Assembly (NCBI RefSeq): GCF_051192575.1
Contig: NZ_JBPJSQ010000002.1
Span: 62,001 to 126,000 of the forward strand
Origin: Aestuariimicrobium soli
Lineage (GTDB): Bacteria > Actinomycetota > Actinomycetes > Propionibacteriales > Propionibacteriaceae
DNA length: 64,000 nt
Direction: 5' to 3'
Part shown: positions 8,535 through 15,594 of the stretch, piece by piece
Position numbering within the stretch: the stretch's first letter is position 1
Layout: each line of letters begins with the position of its first letter
Program-made: the position numbers and the translations under genes
The notes under the pieces: generated by a model
The model's input: the letters and a program-made list of their open reading frames with translations, nothing else
What the model was told of the DNA's origin: nothing
Databases searched by the model: none

Positions 8535-9482
8535 TCAGTAGCCGGCGTCGAGGTCGACGATGTTCACCAGCGCCTCCCCCGCGACATGCCGACGCACGTT
8601 CTCGAGGAAGATCTCGACCCCCCGGCGCGGAGTCTGGTGCGAGGTCGCGCCGTTGTGGGGAGTGATGATGGTGTTCGGTGCGTCCCAGAACGGACTGTCG
8701 GCCGGCAGCGGCTCCACACCGTGGGCGTCGATACCGGCGCCGGCGATCCACCCCTCCCGCAGGGCCTGCAGCAGGGCGTCGTCGTCGGCAATCCCGCCGC
8801 GCGAGAAGCAGATCCAGGTGGCCGTGGGCTTCATCGCCCGGAACTGCTCGACGCCGAACATGCACCGGGTCTCGTCCGTCAACGGGGCCGTGACGACCAC
8901 CACATCCGACTCGGCCAACAGCCACGGCAATTGGTCGGCGCCACGCACCTCGTCGACGTCCCCCGACAACTCCGGACGACGCCGGGTCGCGATCACGCGC
9001 ATGTGGAAGGCCTTCGCCTTGCGGGCCAGATCGGCGCCGGAGTGCCCCAGCCCCACGATCCCGAGGGTCAACCCGGCGAGTTCGCCATGGCTGAACCGCT
9101 CCCACCGGTGGGCTCGCTGATTGTCGACCCAGCGCAGCGCGTCGCGATTGAGCATCAGCATGAGCAGCATCGCGTGCTCGGCCAGCGGGACCGCGCCATT
9201 GCCCACCGCCGAGGTCAGCACGACGCCACTCGTCCGCAGGTCGTCGTTGACATACGAGTCTGGCCCTGCCGCCCAACTGTGCTGCCAGGTCAGCCGCGGC
9301 AGGGCGTCGAGCGGCCTGCCCAGGGGGCCGGCCACCCCGGTCACCTCGTCCAACGGCGCGGTGATGTCGTCCCAGGTGTCGACGACCAGCGTGCGGGGTT
9401 CGAGGGCGAGCAGGGCGGCGCGTTCGTCGTCGGTGAGGTGGTAGCCGCTGACGACGAGGCGGGGCGAGGGGAGGTCGGCCAT
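8535..9482 (-). CDS. D-2-hydroxyacid dehydrogenase family protein
   Basis: A 315-residue cytosolic NAD(P)-dependent oxidoreductase of the D-isomer-specific 2-hydroxyacid dehydrogenase family. The nucleotide-binding motif is GIVGLGHSGAD at about 147-157. Catalytic residues are present: Arg in CFSRGGI, Glu in DAHGVEPLP and His in ITPHNGA. The C-terminal layout resembles glyoxylate/hydroxypyruvate reductases and phosphoglycerate dehydrogenase-like members that have no ACT domain. Substrate unknown. It is transcribed divergently from the esterase gene and is followed by the broken RCC1-like gene. Confidence 0.88.
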   Translation of the reverse strand: MADLPSPRLVVSGYHLTDDERAALLALEPRTLVVDTWDDITAPLDEVTGVAGPLGRPLDALPRLTWQHSWAAGPDSYVNDDLRTSGVVLTSAVGNGAVPLAEHAMLLMLMLNRDALRWVDNQRAHRWERFSHGELAGLTLGIVGLGHSGADLARKAKAFHMRVIATRRRPELSGDVDEVRGADQLPWLLAESDVVVVTAPLTDETRCMFGVEQFRAMKPTATWICFSRGGIADDDALLQALREGWIAGAGIDAHGVEPLPADSPFWDAPNTIITPHNGATSHQTPRRGVEIFLENVRRHVAGEALVNIVDLDAGY

Positions 9483-9540
9483 GCCTCGATCCTGTCACCG
9501 TTCGTGGAATGAGGGGGCGGCGTCCCGCGTTGTCACTGCC

Positions 9541-10179
9541 ATGACGACGATCCATCCCATCGACGATTCCAGCGTTCAGTGGCGCGACGCCGAGGGCGGA
9601 CGAGACGGCTCCCACCTGCTGCTGATGCTGCACGGTGTCGGCAGCGATGAGCACGACCTGATCGGTCTCGCCCCGCACCTTCCCGCCGACCTCACGCTCG
9701 CGAGCCTGCCCGGACCGCTGCCGTGGCCCAACGGCGGGCGCAGCTGGTTCGACGTGACGCCGGGCTACGACACCGACACCACCAAGATCGCAGCCTCGGT
9801 GGCCGGGGTGCTCGCCTGGCTCGATGCGCGCCCCGAGACGTTTGCGAGTGTGGGCGTGCTCGGCTTCAGTCAGGGGGCGGCGACCTCGCTGCAGCTGGTG
9901 CGCACCGACGTGGAGCGGTTCGCCTACGTGGTCGCGTTGTCGGGGTTCGTGTTCAACGGCGGCCCGAGCCGCGACGCCGACCTCGCGCGCCGACAACTGC
10001 CGGGTTTCGTCGCCTTCGGCACCGCCGACCAGGTGATCACGCCCGAGAAGACCAACGCCACCCTGCGGTGGGCTCCCGAGCACCTCGACCTCGACCTGCA
10101 CGACTACCCGATGGGTCACACCATCATCGAGCAGGAACTGCGTGACGTGGTCGCCTTCCTCGAGCGTCAGCTGGGCTGA
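9541..10179 (+). CDS. Phospholipase/carboxylesterase family alpha/beta hydrolase
   Basis: A 212-residue serine hydrolase of the Abhydrolase_2 family. The nucleophile serine is in GFSQGA, the acid Asp in GTADQVI and the histidine in MGHTI, in the right order. LMLHGVGSDEHDL is the oxyanion-hole block. Length is usual for bacterial carboxylesterases of this group. The ATG at 9541 was chosen because the family starts here; an upstream in-frame ATG at 9481 would add 20 residues of no recognisable fold. No signal peptide is seen, so it acts in the cytosol. The natural ester is unknown. Confidence 0.85.
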   Translation: MTTIHPIDDSSVQWRDAEGGRDGSHLLLMLHGVGSDEHDLIGLAPHLPADLTLASLPGPLPWPNGGRSWFDVTPGYDTDTTKIAASVAGVLAWLDARPETFASVGVLGFSQGAATSLQLVRTDVERFAYVVALSGFVFNGGPSRDADLARRQLPGFVAFGTADQVITPEKTNATLRWAPEHLDLDLHDYPMGHTIIEQELRDVVAFLERQLG

Positions 10180-10209
10180 GGGCTCCGCGACCGGTCAGGT
10201 CACGTCGGG

Positions 10210-11178
10210 TCAGGTCACCACGACCAGCTTGCCCCGGGCCTGCCCCGACTCCATCAGCGCGTGAGCGGCCCTGATCTCGTCCATCGTGAAGGTTCGATCC
10301 AGCGGAATCACCGCGCGACCAGCGGCGACGTCGTCCAGGTAGGTCTGCAGCACGTCGGCTGGCAGGTCGTGCGCGGCGCCGGCGTAGGCCGTCAACCGCA
10401 CCCCGCGCGGCAGGTAGCCGATCGGGTAGAAGTCGGGCACCGTCCACTGGTTCGAGAGCATGCCGGTGAAGCAGACGACGCCGTGCACCCGGGTGGCCGC
10501 GAGCGTGTCCGGCAGCGTGGGGGTGCCGATCAGTTCGAGGGCGGCGTCCACCCCGTCGGGCACGACCTCACGCACCTGAGTGGCGATCTGCCCATCGTCG
10601 ATGATCACGTGGTCGACCCCGGCGTCGCGCAACACCGACGACTTGTCGGCCGAGCGGGTGGTCGCGAGCACGGTCAGCCCGCGCTGCTTGGCGAGAACCG
10701 CGGTCGCCAGGCCGACGGACGACGTGCCGCCCCTGATCAGCAGCGTCTGCCCCGCCCGCACGTCGAGCCCGACGGAGAGCGACCCATACGCGGTCTGCAG
10801 CATCTCGGGCACGGCGCCCAGCACGCCCCACCCCAGCGGCGACCGGAACGGGATCACCTGGTCGAGCGGCACACACGTGTAGTCGGCGTAGCCACCGTCG
10901 AACGTGCGGCCCATGCCGCCCATCATGGTCACCACCTGGGTGCCCACGGGGTGGGTGCCGGAGTCGTCGCGATCAATGGTGCCGGTGGCCTCGATGCCGA
11001 GCACCCGCGGGAAGGTGACTCCCTCGGCCAGTCCCAACCGCGTGTGCAGTTCCGAGCGGTTGAGCCCGAACGCACGCACCCGAATCCTCACCCAGCCCTC
11101 CGCCGGCTCGGGCAGCTCCCGTTCGGTCAGCACCAGGTTCTCCACGGGCCCGGGTTGGCTGAGCACCACTGCTCTCAT
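10210..11178 (-). CDS. Quinone oxidoreductase-like zinc-independent MDR dehydrogenase
   Basis: A 322-residue medium-chain dehydrogenase/reductase. The N-terminal GroES-like part has EPAEGWVRIRVRAFGLNRSEL and the Rossmann part has LLIRGGTSSVGLATAVLAKQ. Structural zinc cysteines are absent, as in the NADPH:quinone reductase branch. The gene starts with ATG at 11178, overlapping the stop of the upstream PadR regulator by 4 bases (ATGA). The regulator and enzyme are therefore one operon and the regulator probably controls both. The inducer and substrate are unknown; xenobiotic quinones or enones are common for this pairing. Confidence 0.87.
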   Translation of the reverse strand: MRAVVLSQPGPVENLVLTERELPEPAEGWVRIRVRAFGLNRSELHTRLGLAEGVTFPRVLGIEATGTIDRDDSGTHPVGTQVVTMMGGMGRTFDGGYADYTCVPLDQVIPFRSPLGWGVLGAVPEMLQTAYGSLSVGLDVRAGQTLLIRGGTSSVGLATAVLAKQRGLTVLATTRSADKSSVLRDAGVDHVIIDDGQIATQVREVVPDGVDAALELIGTPTLPDTLAATRVHGVVCFTGMLSNQWTVPDFYPIGYLPRGVRLTAYAGAAHDLPADVLQTYLDDVAAGRAVIPLDRTFTMDEIRAAHALMESGQARGKLVVVT

Positions 11179-11720
11179 GGTCGATCTCCTTCGTCGATAC
11201 CGGTGTCGGCGGGGAGTTGACCCCGCAGCCAGCGCAGGTCGGCCGCCCGGGTGGCGCGCGCCAGCGACGTGATCGCCTGGCGGTAGGGGTCGTCGAGATC
11301 GGACGAACGCACCGGCTCGTCCCCTTCGACGAAGAAGCTGGCGGCGCCCTCGAGGAACGTCAGTCGGCGCCGCAGCACCGCCTGACGCTCGTCCTCGTCG
11401 GGCAGGTGCGACAGGAAGGCGAGCACGACGATGTAGTGGCTCAGGTCGCTGAGGTCGTGGCCATCGGCCGTGCGCAGGCGTTCCCGCAGCCGGGCTAGCC
11501 CGGTGTCGGTGACGTGCAGGCGCCGGCGGGCACCCGAGCGCACGCCCACCTCGTCCTCGGCGCGCACCTGCCCCGCCGCGATCATTCGGGTGATCGCCGG
11601 GTAGAGCGTGCCGTCCGAGATGGTTCGGGCGTATCCGTGCAACTGCTCCATCTTTCGACGAAGCTCGTACCCGTGCAGTGGCCCGTCCGCGAGGAAGCCC
11701 AGGATCATCAGTTCGACCAT
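11175..11720 (-). CDS. PadR-family transcriptional regulator
   Basis: A 181-residue repressor-type regulator. The N-terminal winged helix reads MILGFLADGPLHGYELRRKME with ISDGTLYPAITRM as recognition region, and is followed by a C-terminal helical dimerisation part. I start it at the ATG at 11720, which has GGGAGGAAG just upstream; the longer open frame upstream has no homology. It overlaps the oxidoreductase gene by 4 bases. Divergent from the OpuC-type transporter with a 118-base intergenic region, so its operator is likely there. An AT-rich segment around 11760-11785 is a candidate, but no clean dyad is seen. Confidence 0.9.
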   Translation of the reverse strand: MVELMILGFLADGPLHGYELRRKMEQLHGYARTISDGTLYPAITRMIAAGQVRAEDEVGVRSGARRRLHVTDTGLARLRERLRTADGHDLSDLSHYIVVLAFLSHLPDEDERQAVLRRRLTFLEGAASFFVEGDEPVRSSDLDDPYRQAITSLARATRAADLRWLRGQLPADTGIDEGDRP

Positions 11721-11838
11721 GCGCTTCCTCCCTGCGTGAACACCACCCAACTGGGTCTGGTGATTATCTCGATTCGATGCATACAGTTTCCCGGCAGACA
11801 GTAGCCTGCTGAACCCAGCCGATTGAAGGGATCCCCCC

Positions 11839-12657
11839 GTGATCGAGTTCGACAACGTGTCGAAGACCTACCCAGGCGGCTCCGTGGCGGTCGAGAACTT
11901 CTCGCTCACCGTGCCGAGCCACCGCACCGTGGTGCTCGTCGGTTCGTCGGGCTCGGGCAAGACGACGCTGATGCGCATGGTCAACCGCATGGTCGACCCG
12001 AGTGCCGGCAGGGTGCTGATCGACGGTGTCGACGTGCGCACCAGCGACCCGGTCAAGCTGCGGCGAAGCATCGGATACGTGCTGCAGCAGGGCGGGCTGC
12101 TCCCCCACCGCACCGTGGTCGACAACGTCGCCACCGTGCCGATGCTCACCGGCACCCCGCGCGCTCAGGCTCACGGGCAGGCCCTCGACCTGCTGGAGCG
12201 GGTCGGGCTTCCTCGCGAGGTCGGCCGGCGCTATCCCACCCAGCTCTCGGGCGGTCAGCAACAGCGCGTGGGCGTGGCCCGGGCGTTGGCCGCTGACCCC
12301 AACATCCTGCTGATGGACGAACCCTTCGGCGCCGTCGACCCCATCGTGCGGCGCGACCTGCAGGACCAACTGCTGCGGCTGCAGGCCGACCTGGGCAAGA
12401 CCATCGTGTTCGTCACCCACGACATCGACGAGGCCTTCCGCCTGGGCGACGACGTCGTGGTGCTGCGTCACGGCGGCCAGATCGCCCAGCAGGGCACGCC
12501 CGAGCAGATCCTCGCGCACCCGGCCGACGACTTCGTCCGCGACTTCATCGGCGCCAACCGCGCCGAACGCACCCTGACCACCACCGACGTCGACGGGCGG
12601 TCGGTCGTCGTCGACGGCAACGGACGACCCGTCGGCCTGCTGGGTGATCGCCCGTGA
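11839..12657 (+). CDS. opuCA: Osmoprotectant (glycine betaine/carnitine/choline) ABC transporter ATPase
   Basis: A 272-residue ATP-binding subunit. Walker A is GSSGSGKTT, the signature is LSGGQQQR, Walker B is ILLMDEPFGAVD and the switch histidine is in VTHDIDEAF. The order and the QQGGLLPHRTV Q-loop are those of the OpuCA/ProV quaternary-amine group. It lacks long C-terminal CBS domains, with only about 35 residues after the ATPase domain. GTG start with GAAGGG upstream. It leads a four-gene operon (ATPase, permease, permease, binding protein), each overlapping the next by 4 bases. It energises import of compatible solutes under osmotic stress. Confidence 0.92.
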   Translation: MIEFDNVSKTYPGGSVAVENFSLTVPSHRTVVLVGSSGSGKTTLMRMVNRMVDPSAGRVLIDGVDVRTSDPVKLRRSIGYVLQQGGLLPHRTVVDNVATVPMLTGTPRAQAHGQALDLLERVGLPREVGRRYPTQLSGGQQQRVGVARALAADPNILLMDEPFGAVDPIVRRDLQDQLLRLQADLGKTIVFVTHDIDEAFRLGDDVVVLRHGGQIAQQGTPEQILAHPADDFVRDFIGANRAERTLTTTDVDGRSVVVDGNGRPVGLLGDRP

Positions 12658-13295
12658 ACTGGCTGCGCCTCAACTGGCCGCAGGTGGTGTCGCTGACCCT
12701 CGACCACCTGGTGCTGAGCCTGCCCGCGATCATGCTGAGTGTGCTGATCGCGGTGCCCATCGGACGACTCGCCCACGTGCGGCCCCGGGTTGGCGCGCCC
12801 CTGCTCGGTGCCGCCTCGCTGCTGTACGCGGTGCCGGCGCTGCCGCTGCTGATCATCATTCCGGCGCTGGTCGGCACGCCGCTGCGCTCCCCCGCCACCA
12901 TGGTGATCGCGCTGACCGTGTACGGCGTCGCACTGCTGGTGCGCAGCGCCGCCGACGCCTTCGCCTCGGTGGACGACCGTGCCCGCGAGGCCGCGATCGC
13001 CGTCGGCTACTCTCCGCGCAGTCTGCTGTGGCGGGTCGACCTGCCGTTGTCTCTGCCGGTGCTGGTGGCGGGCGTGCGGGTGGTCACCGTGTCGACCATC
13101 AGCCTGGTCACGATCGGGGCCCTGATCGGCGTCTCGAGCCTGGGCACCCTGCTCACCGACGGCTTCCAGCGGGGCATCACCGGCGAGGTGGCCACCGGCG
13201 TCATAGGGACCGTCGTCGTGGCCCTGCTGCTCGACGGGCTGCTCGTGCTGGTCGGGCGTCTGCTCACACCCTGGACGAGGCGGGTGGCGGCATGA
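12654..13295 (+). CDS. opuCB: Osmoprotectant ABC transporter permease
   Basis: A 213-residue inner-membrane protein with about five to six hydrophobic segments and the coupling EAA loop near DRAREAAIAVGYSPRSLLWRVDLPLSLP. The start GTG overlaps the ATPase stop as GTGA. The sequence fits the short OpuCB/OpuCD permeases that form a heterodimer. It works with the next permease to make the channel for glycine betaine, choline or carnitine. Confidence 0.9.
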   Translation: MNWLRLNWPQVVSLTLDHLVLSLPAIMLSVLIAVPIGRLAHVRPRVGAPLLGAASLLYAVPALPLLIIIPALVGTPLRSPATMVIALTVYGVALLVRSAADAFASVDDRAREAAIAVGYSPRSLLWRVDLPLSLPVLVAGVRVVTVSTISLVTIGALIGVSSLGTLLTDGFQRGITGEVATGVIGTVVVALLLDGLLVLVGRLLTPWTRRVAA

Positions 13296-13969
13296 ACCTC
13301 TTCTCGCAGGCCATCACGTGGCTCACCGACATCGCCCATTGGCGGGGCGCCGCTGGCATTCCCACGCGGCTGGGGCAGCACCTGGCCGTGACCGCGGTGG
13401 CGGTGCTGATCGCCGCCGTGATCGCGCTTCCGCTGGGCGTCTGGATCGGCCACACCCGTCGCGGTTCGGCCTTGATCGGCGGCCTGGTCGGCGGCGCCCG
13501 CGCGATTCCCACCCTGGGCCTGCTGACCCTGTTCGGACTGTGGTGGGGCATCGGGCTCGGGGCGCCCGTGGCGGCGCTGGTCGTGCTGGCCATTCCCTCG
13601 CTGCTGGCCGGTGCCTACTCGGGTGTGCAGAGTGTCGACCCGGCGCTGCCGCGTGCGGCCAAGGCCATCGGCATGACCCCGCTGCAGGTGATCGGCCGGG
13701 TCGAGGTGCCCCTGGCACTGCCGGTGATCATCGGTGGCCTGCGCGCCGCGACCCTCCAGGTGGTCGCCACGGCGACCCTGGCCGCGTACACCTCCGACAC
13801 GGGGCTCGGGCGCTACCTGTTCGCGGGCCTCAAGACCCGCGACTACGCGCAGATGCTCGGTGGAGCGTTGCTGGTGCTCGTCCTCACCCTTGTTCTCGAA
13901 CTGCTGCTGGCAGCCTGCCAGCGACTCGTCACCCAACGGGTGACCCACCCCGAAAGGATCCGCCCATGA
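13292..13969 (+). CDS. opuCD: Osmoprotectant ABC transporter permease
   Basis: A 225-residue membrane protein paired with the upstream permease. The EAA-type loop is in LPRAAKAIGMTPLQVIGRVEVPLALP and the central region GARAIPTLGLLTLFGLWWGIG is typical of OpuC-like permeases. The ATG at 13292 overlaps the preceding stop by 4 bases. The 3' end overlaps the binding-protein gene by 4 bases (13966-13969). It provides half of the transmembrane pathway. Confidence 0.9.
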   Translation: MNLFSQAITWLTDIAHWRGAAGIPTRLGQHLAVTAVAVLIAAVIALPLGVWIGHTRRGSALIGGLVGGARAIPTLGLLTLFGLWWGIGLGAPVAALVVLAIPSLLAGAYSGVQSVDPALPRAAKAIGMTPLQVIGRVEVPLALPVIIGGLRAATLQVVATATLAAYTSDTGLGRYLFAGLKTRDYAQMLGGALLVLVLTLVLELLLAACQRLVTQRVTHPERIRP

Positions 13970-14886
13970 CCACCGTTCCCCCTCTCGCCCGCCGTTCGCT
14001 GTTCGCGCTCGCGGGGGTGGCCGCCCTGGCCGCCTGTGGCTCCCAGGACCCGCTCGGGCAAAGCTCCTCGTCCGGTTCGGGTGGTTCGGCCGCCCTCGTG
14101 ATCGGGTCGCAGGACTACTACTCCAACGAGATCATCGCCGAGATCTACGCTCAGGCTCTCGAGGGCGCCGGGCGCACGGTGCGTCGCGACTTCCGCACCG
14201 GCCAGCGCGAGGCCTACGTTCCCGACATCGAGCAGGGGCGCATCGACCTGTTCCCCGAGTACAGCGGCCCGCTGCTGCAGTACTGGGTGAAGGACACCAA
14301 GGCCCGCCTCGCCGACGACGTCTACGCGGCGCTGCAGAAGGCGACCCCCGACGGGCTGCGGGTGCTCGACCAGTCGCCGGCCACCGACCAGGACTCCTAC
14401 ACCGTCACCAAGGAGTTCGCCGACAAGTGGGGGCTGACCACCATTGACGACTTGGCGAAGGTGACCGACCCGATGACCATGGGAGGCAACTCCGAGGGCG
14501 AATCGCGCCCCAACGGGCCGAAGGGATTGAAGGCCACCTACGGGGTCACGGTCGGATACAAGCCGATCGAAGACAGCGGCGGCCCGCTGACCGTCAAGGC
14601 CCTCAAGGACGGCGACATCCAGCTCGCGATCATCTACACCGCCGACCCCACGATCGCCGCCAACGGGTTGGTCTCGCTGACCGACACCAAGGGCCTGTTC
14701 CTCGCCTCACACGTCGTGCCGGTCGCCTCGAAGAACGTGGACGAGGCCGCCGCCGCGGTGATCAACAAGATCTCGGCGGCGATGACCCCCGAAGACCTGA
14801 TCGGGCTCAACGGCCGCTCGGTGAAGGAGGAACTGCCCGCGGCCACCATCGCGAAGGACTGGTTGGCGAGCAAGAAGCTCAGCTGA
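13966..14886 (+). CDS. opuCC: Osmoprotectant-binding lipoprotein (OpuCC/ProX type)
   Basis: A 306-residue extracellular solute-binding lipoprotein. The N-terminus has RRSLFALAG followed by a lipobox LAAC at about residues 21-24, so it is exported and lipid-anchored; the paired arginines allow Tat export. Mature domain starts with LVIGSQDYYSNEIIAEIYAQALE, the OpuAC/QAT fold. It captures the substrate for the upstream ABC transporter. The last about 220 bases of this gene recur in a degenerate form at 32500-32719 beside the defence region, pointing to a second, lost copy. Confidence 0.92.
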   Translation: MTTVPPLARRSLFALAGVAALAACGSQDPLGQSSSSGSGGSAALVIGSQDYYSNEIIAEIYAQALEGAGRTVRRDFRTGQREAYVPDIEQGRIDLFPEYSGPLLQYWVKDTKARLADDVYAALQKATPDGLRVLDQSPATDQDSYTVTKEFADKWGLTTIDDLAKVTDPMTMGGNSEGESRPNGPKGLKATYGVTVGYKPIEDSGGPLTVKALKDGDIQLAIIYTADPTIAANGLVSLTDTKGLFLASHVVPVASKNVDEAAAAVINKISAAMTPEDLIGLNGRSVKEELPAATIAKDWLASKKLS

Positions 14887-14901
14887 GGGCTGCGGCTCAG
14901 C
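14882..14901. terminator. Bidirectional hairpin between opuCC and the P-loop kinase gene
   Basis: GCTGAG pairs with CTCAGC over 6 bp with an 8-base loop, spanning the opuCC stop codon and the convergent gene's end. Confidence 0.45.
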
Positions 14902-15463
14902 CGGGCAGCAGGTAGGCGCCCGAGGCAACGGCGTCACGCACCACGGCCAGCGTCTGCTGCGGGGTATTCGCCGACGTGTCGATCACGCACCGCTCGAGTT
15001 GACCCAGTTCGGCGAACTGGTCCCACATCGACAGCACGGGGTCGGCATCGGTGAGCGCGTCGGGGCCGGTGCGCTGCTGCGCGCGGCGCAGGGTCTCGTC
15101 CCGGGCTGGCCGCAGCACCACATAGTGCAGTCTCGGGCTGAGGTCTGGTGCCGGGCCCGAGGCGTCGGGTGCGCCATCGGTGAAGTGATGCAGCATCCAC
15201 GGGCCGACGACGCCGTCGACCACGGTGGTGAAGCCACCCTGGGCGTAGGCCCACGCGGCTTGCCGCACGGCGACCATCACGGTCTGGTTCTGCGCATCGG
15301 ACTCCGCCCGGTAGGGAGTGATGGACCCCGACACGATGAATCGCCAGAAGTCATCGGAGTGCAGGTGGACGGCCCGGGGCCGGATGGTCGACGCCAGCGC
15401 ATGCGCCGCCGTCGACTTGCCCGCACCGGGGGGTCCACTGATCAGGATCACATCGGCCACCAT
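14897..15463 (-). CDS. P-loop kinase-like ATP-binding protein
   Basis: A 188-residue cytosolic P-loop protein. Walker A is GPPGAGKST at about 10-18. A DD pair in HLHSDDFWRF follows, as in shikimate/gluconate/chloramphenicol-phosphotransferase-like kinases. The LID-like stretch is RPARDETLRRAQQR. Homologues are usually annotated only as AAA or small-molecule kinase. The acceptor is unknown. The ATG at 15463 lies 6 bases after a TAGCGT -10 box. It faces the transporter operon tail to tail. Confidence 0.8.
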   Translation of the reverse strand: MVADVILISGPPGAGKSTAAHALASTIRPRAVHLHSDDFWRFIVSGSITPYRAESDAQNQTVMVAVRQAAWAYAQGGFTTVVDGVVGPWMLHHFTDGAPDASGPAPDLSPRLHYVVLRPARDETLRRAQQRTGPDALTDADPVLSMWDQFAELGQLERCVIDTSANTPQQTLAVVRDAVASGAYLLPG

Positions 15464-15469
15464 GACCCC

Positions 15470-15475
15470 ACGCTA
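15470..15475 (-). promoter_or_regulatory. -10 box of the P-loop kinase gene
   Basis: TAGCGT on the minus strand, 6 bases before the ATG at 15463; leaderless geometry. Confidence 0.5.
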
Positions 15476-15594
15476 CTCGCCCCCAGCCGGCCCGAACAGG
15501 TGTTCGGTGCCCCCGCTCGCCTCGCGCGAAGCCGTCGCCGCTACGGTGAACACGAGTGCACGACCCCACGGAGCCACCGCCCTAGGAGAGCCGC

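Noticed and set aside
10193..10218. Direct repeat GGTCAGGTCAC twice, 15 bases apart, at the end of two convergent genes
   Set aside because: Too short and single-locus to support a repeat family or regulatory role.
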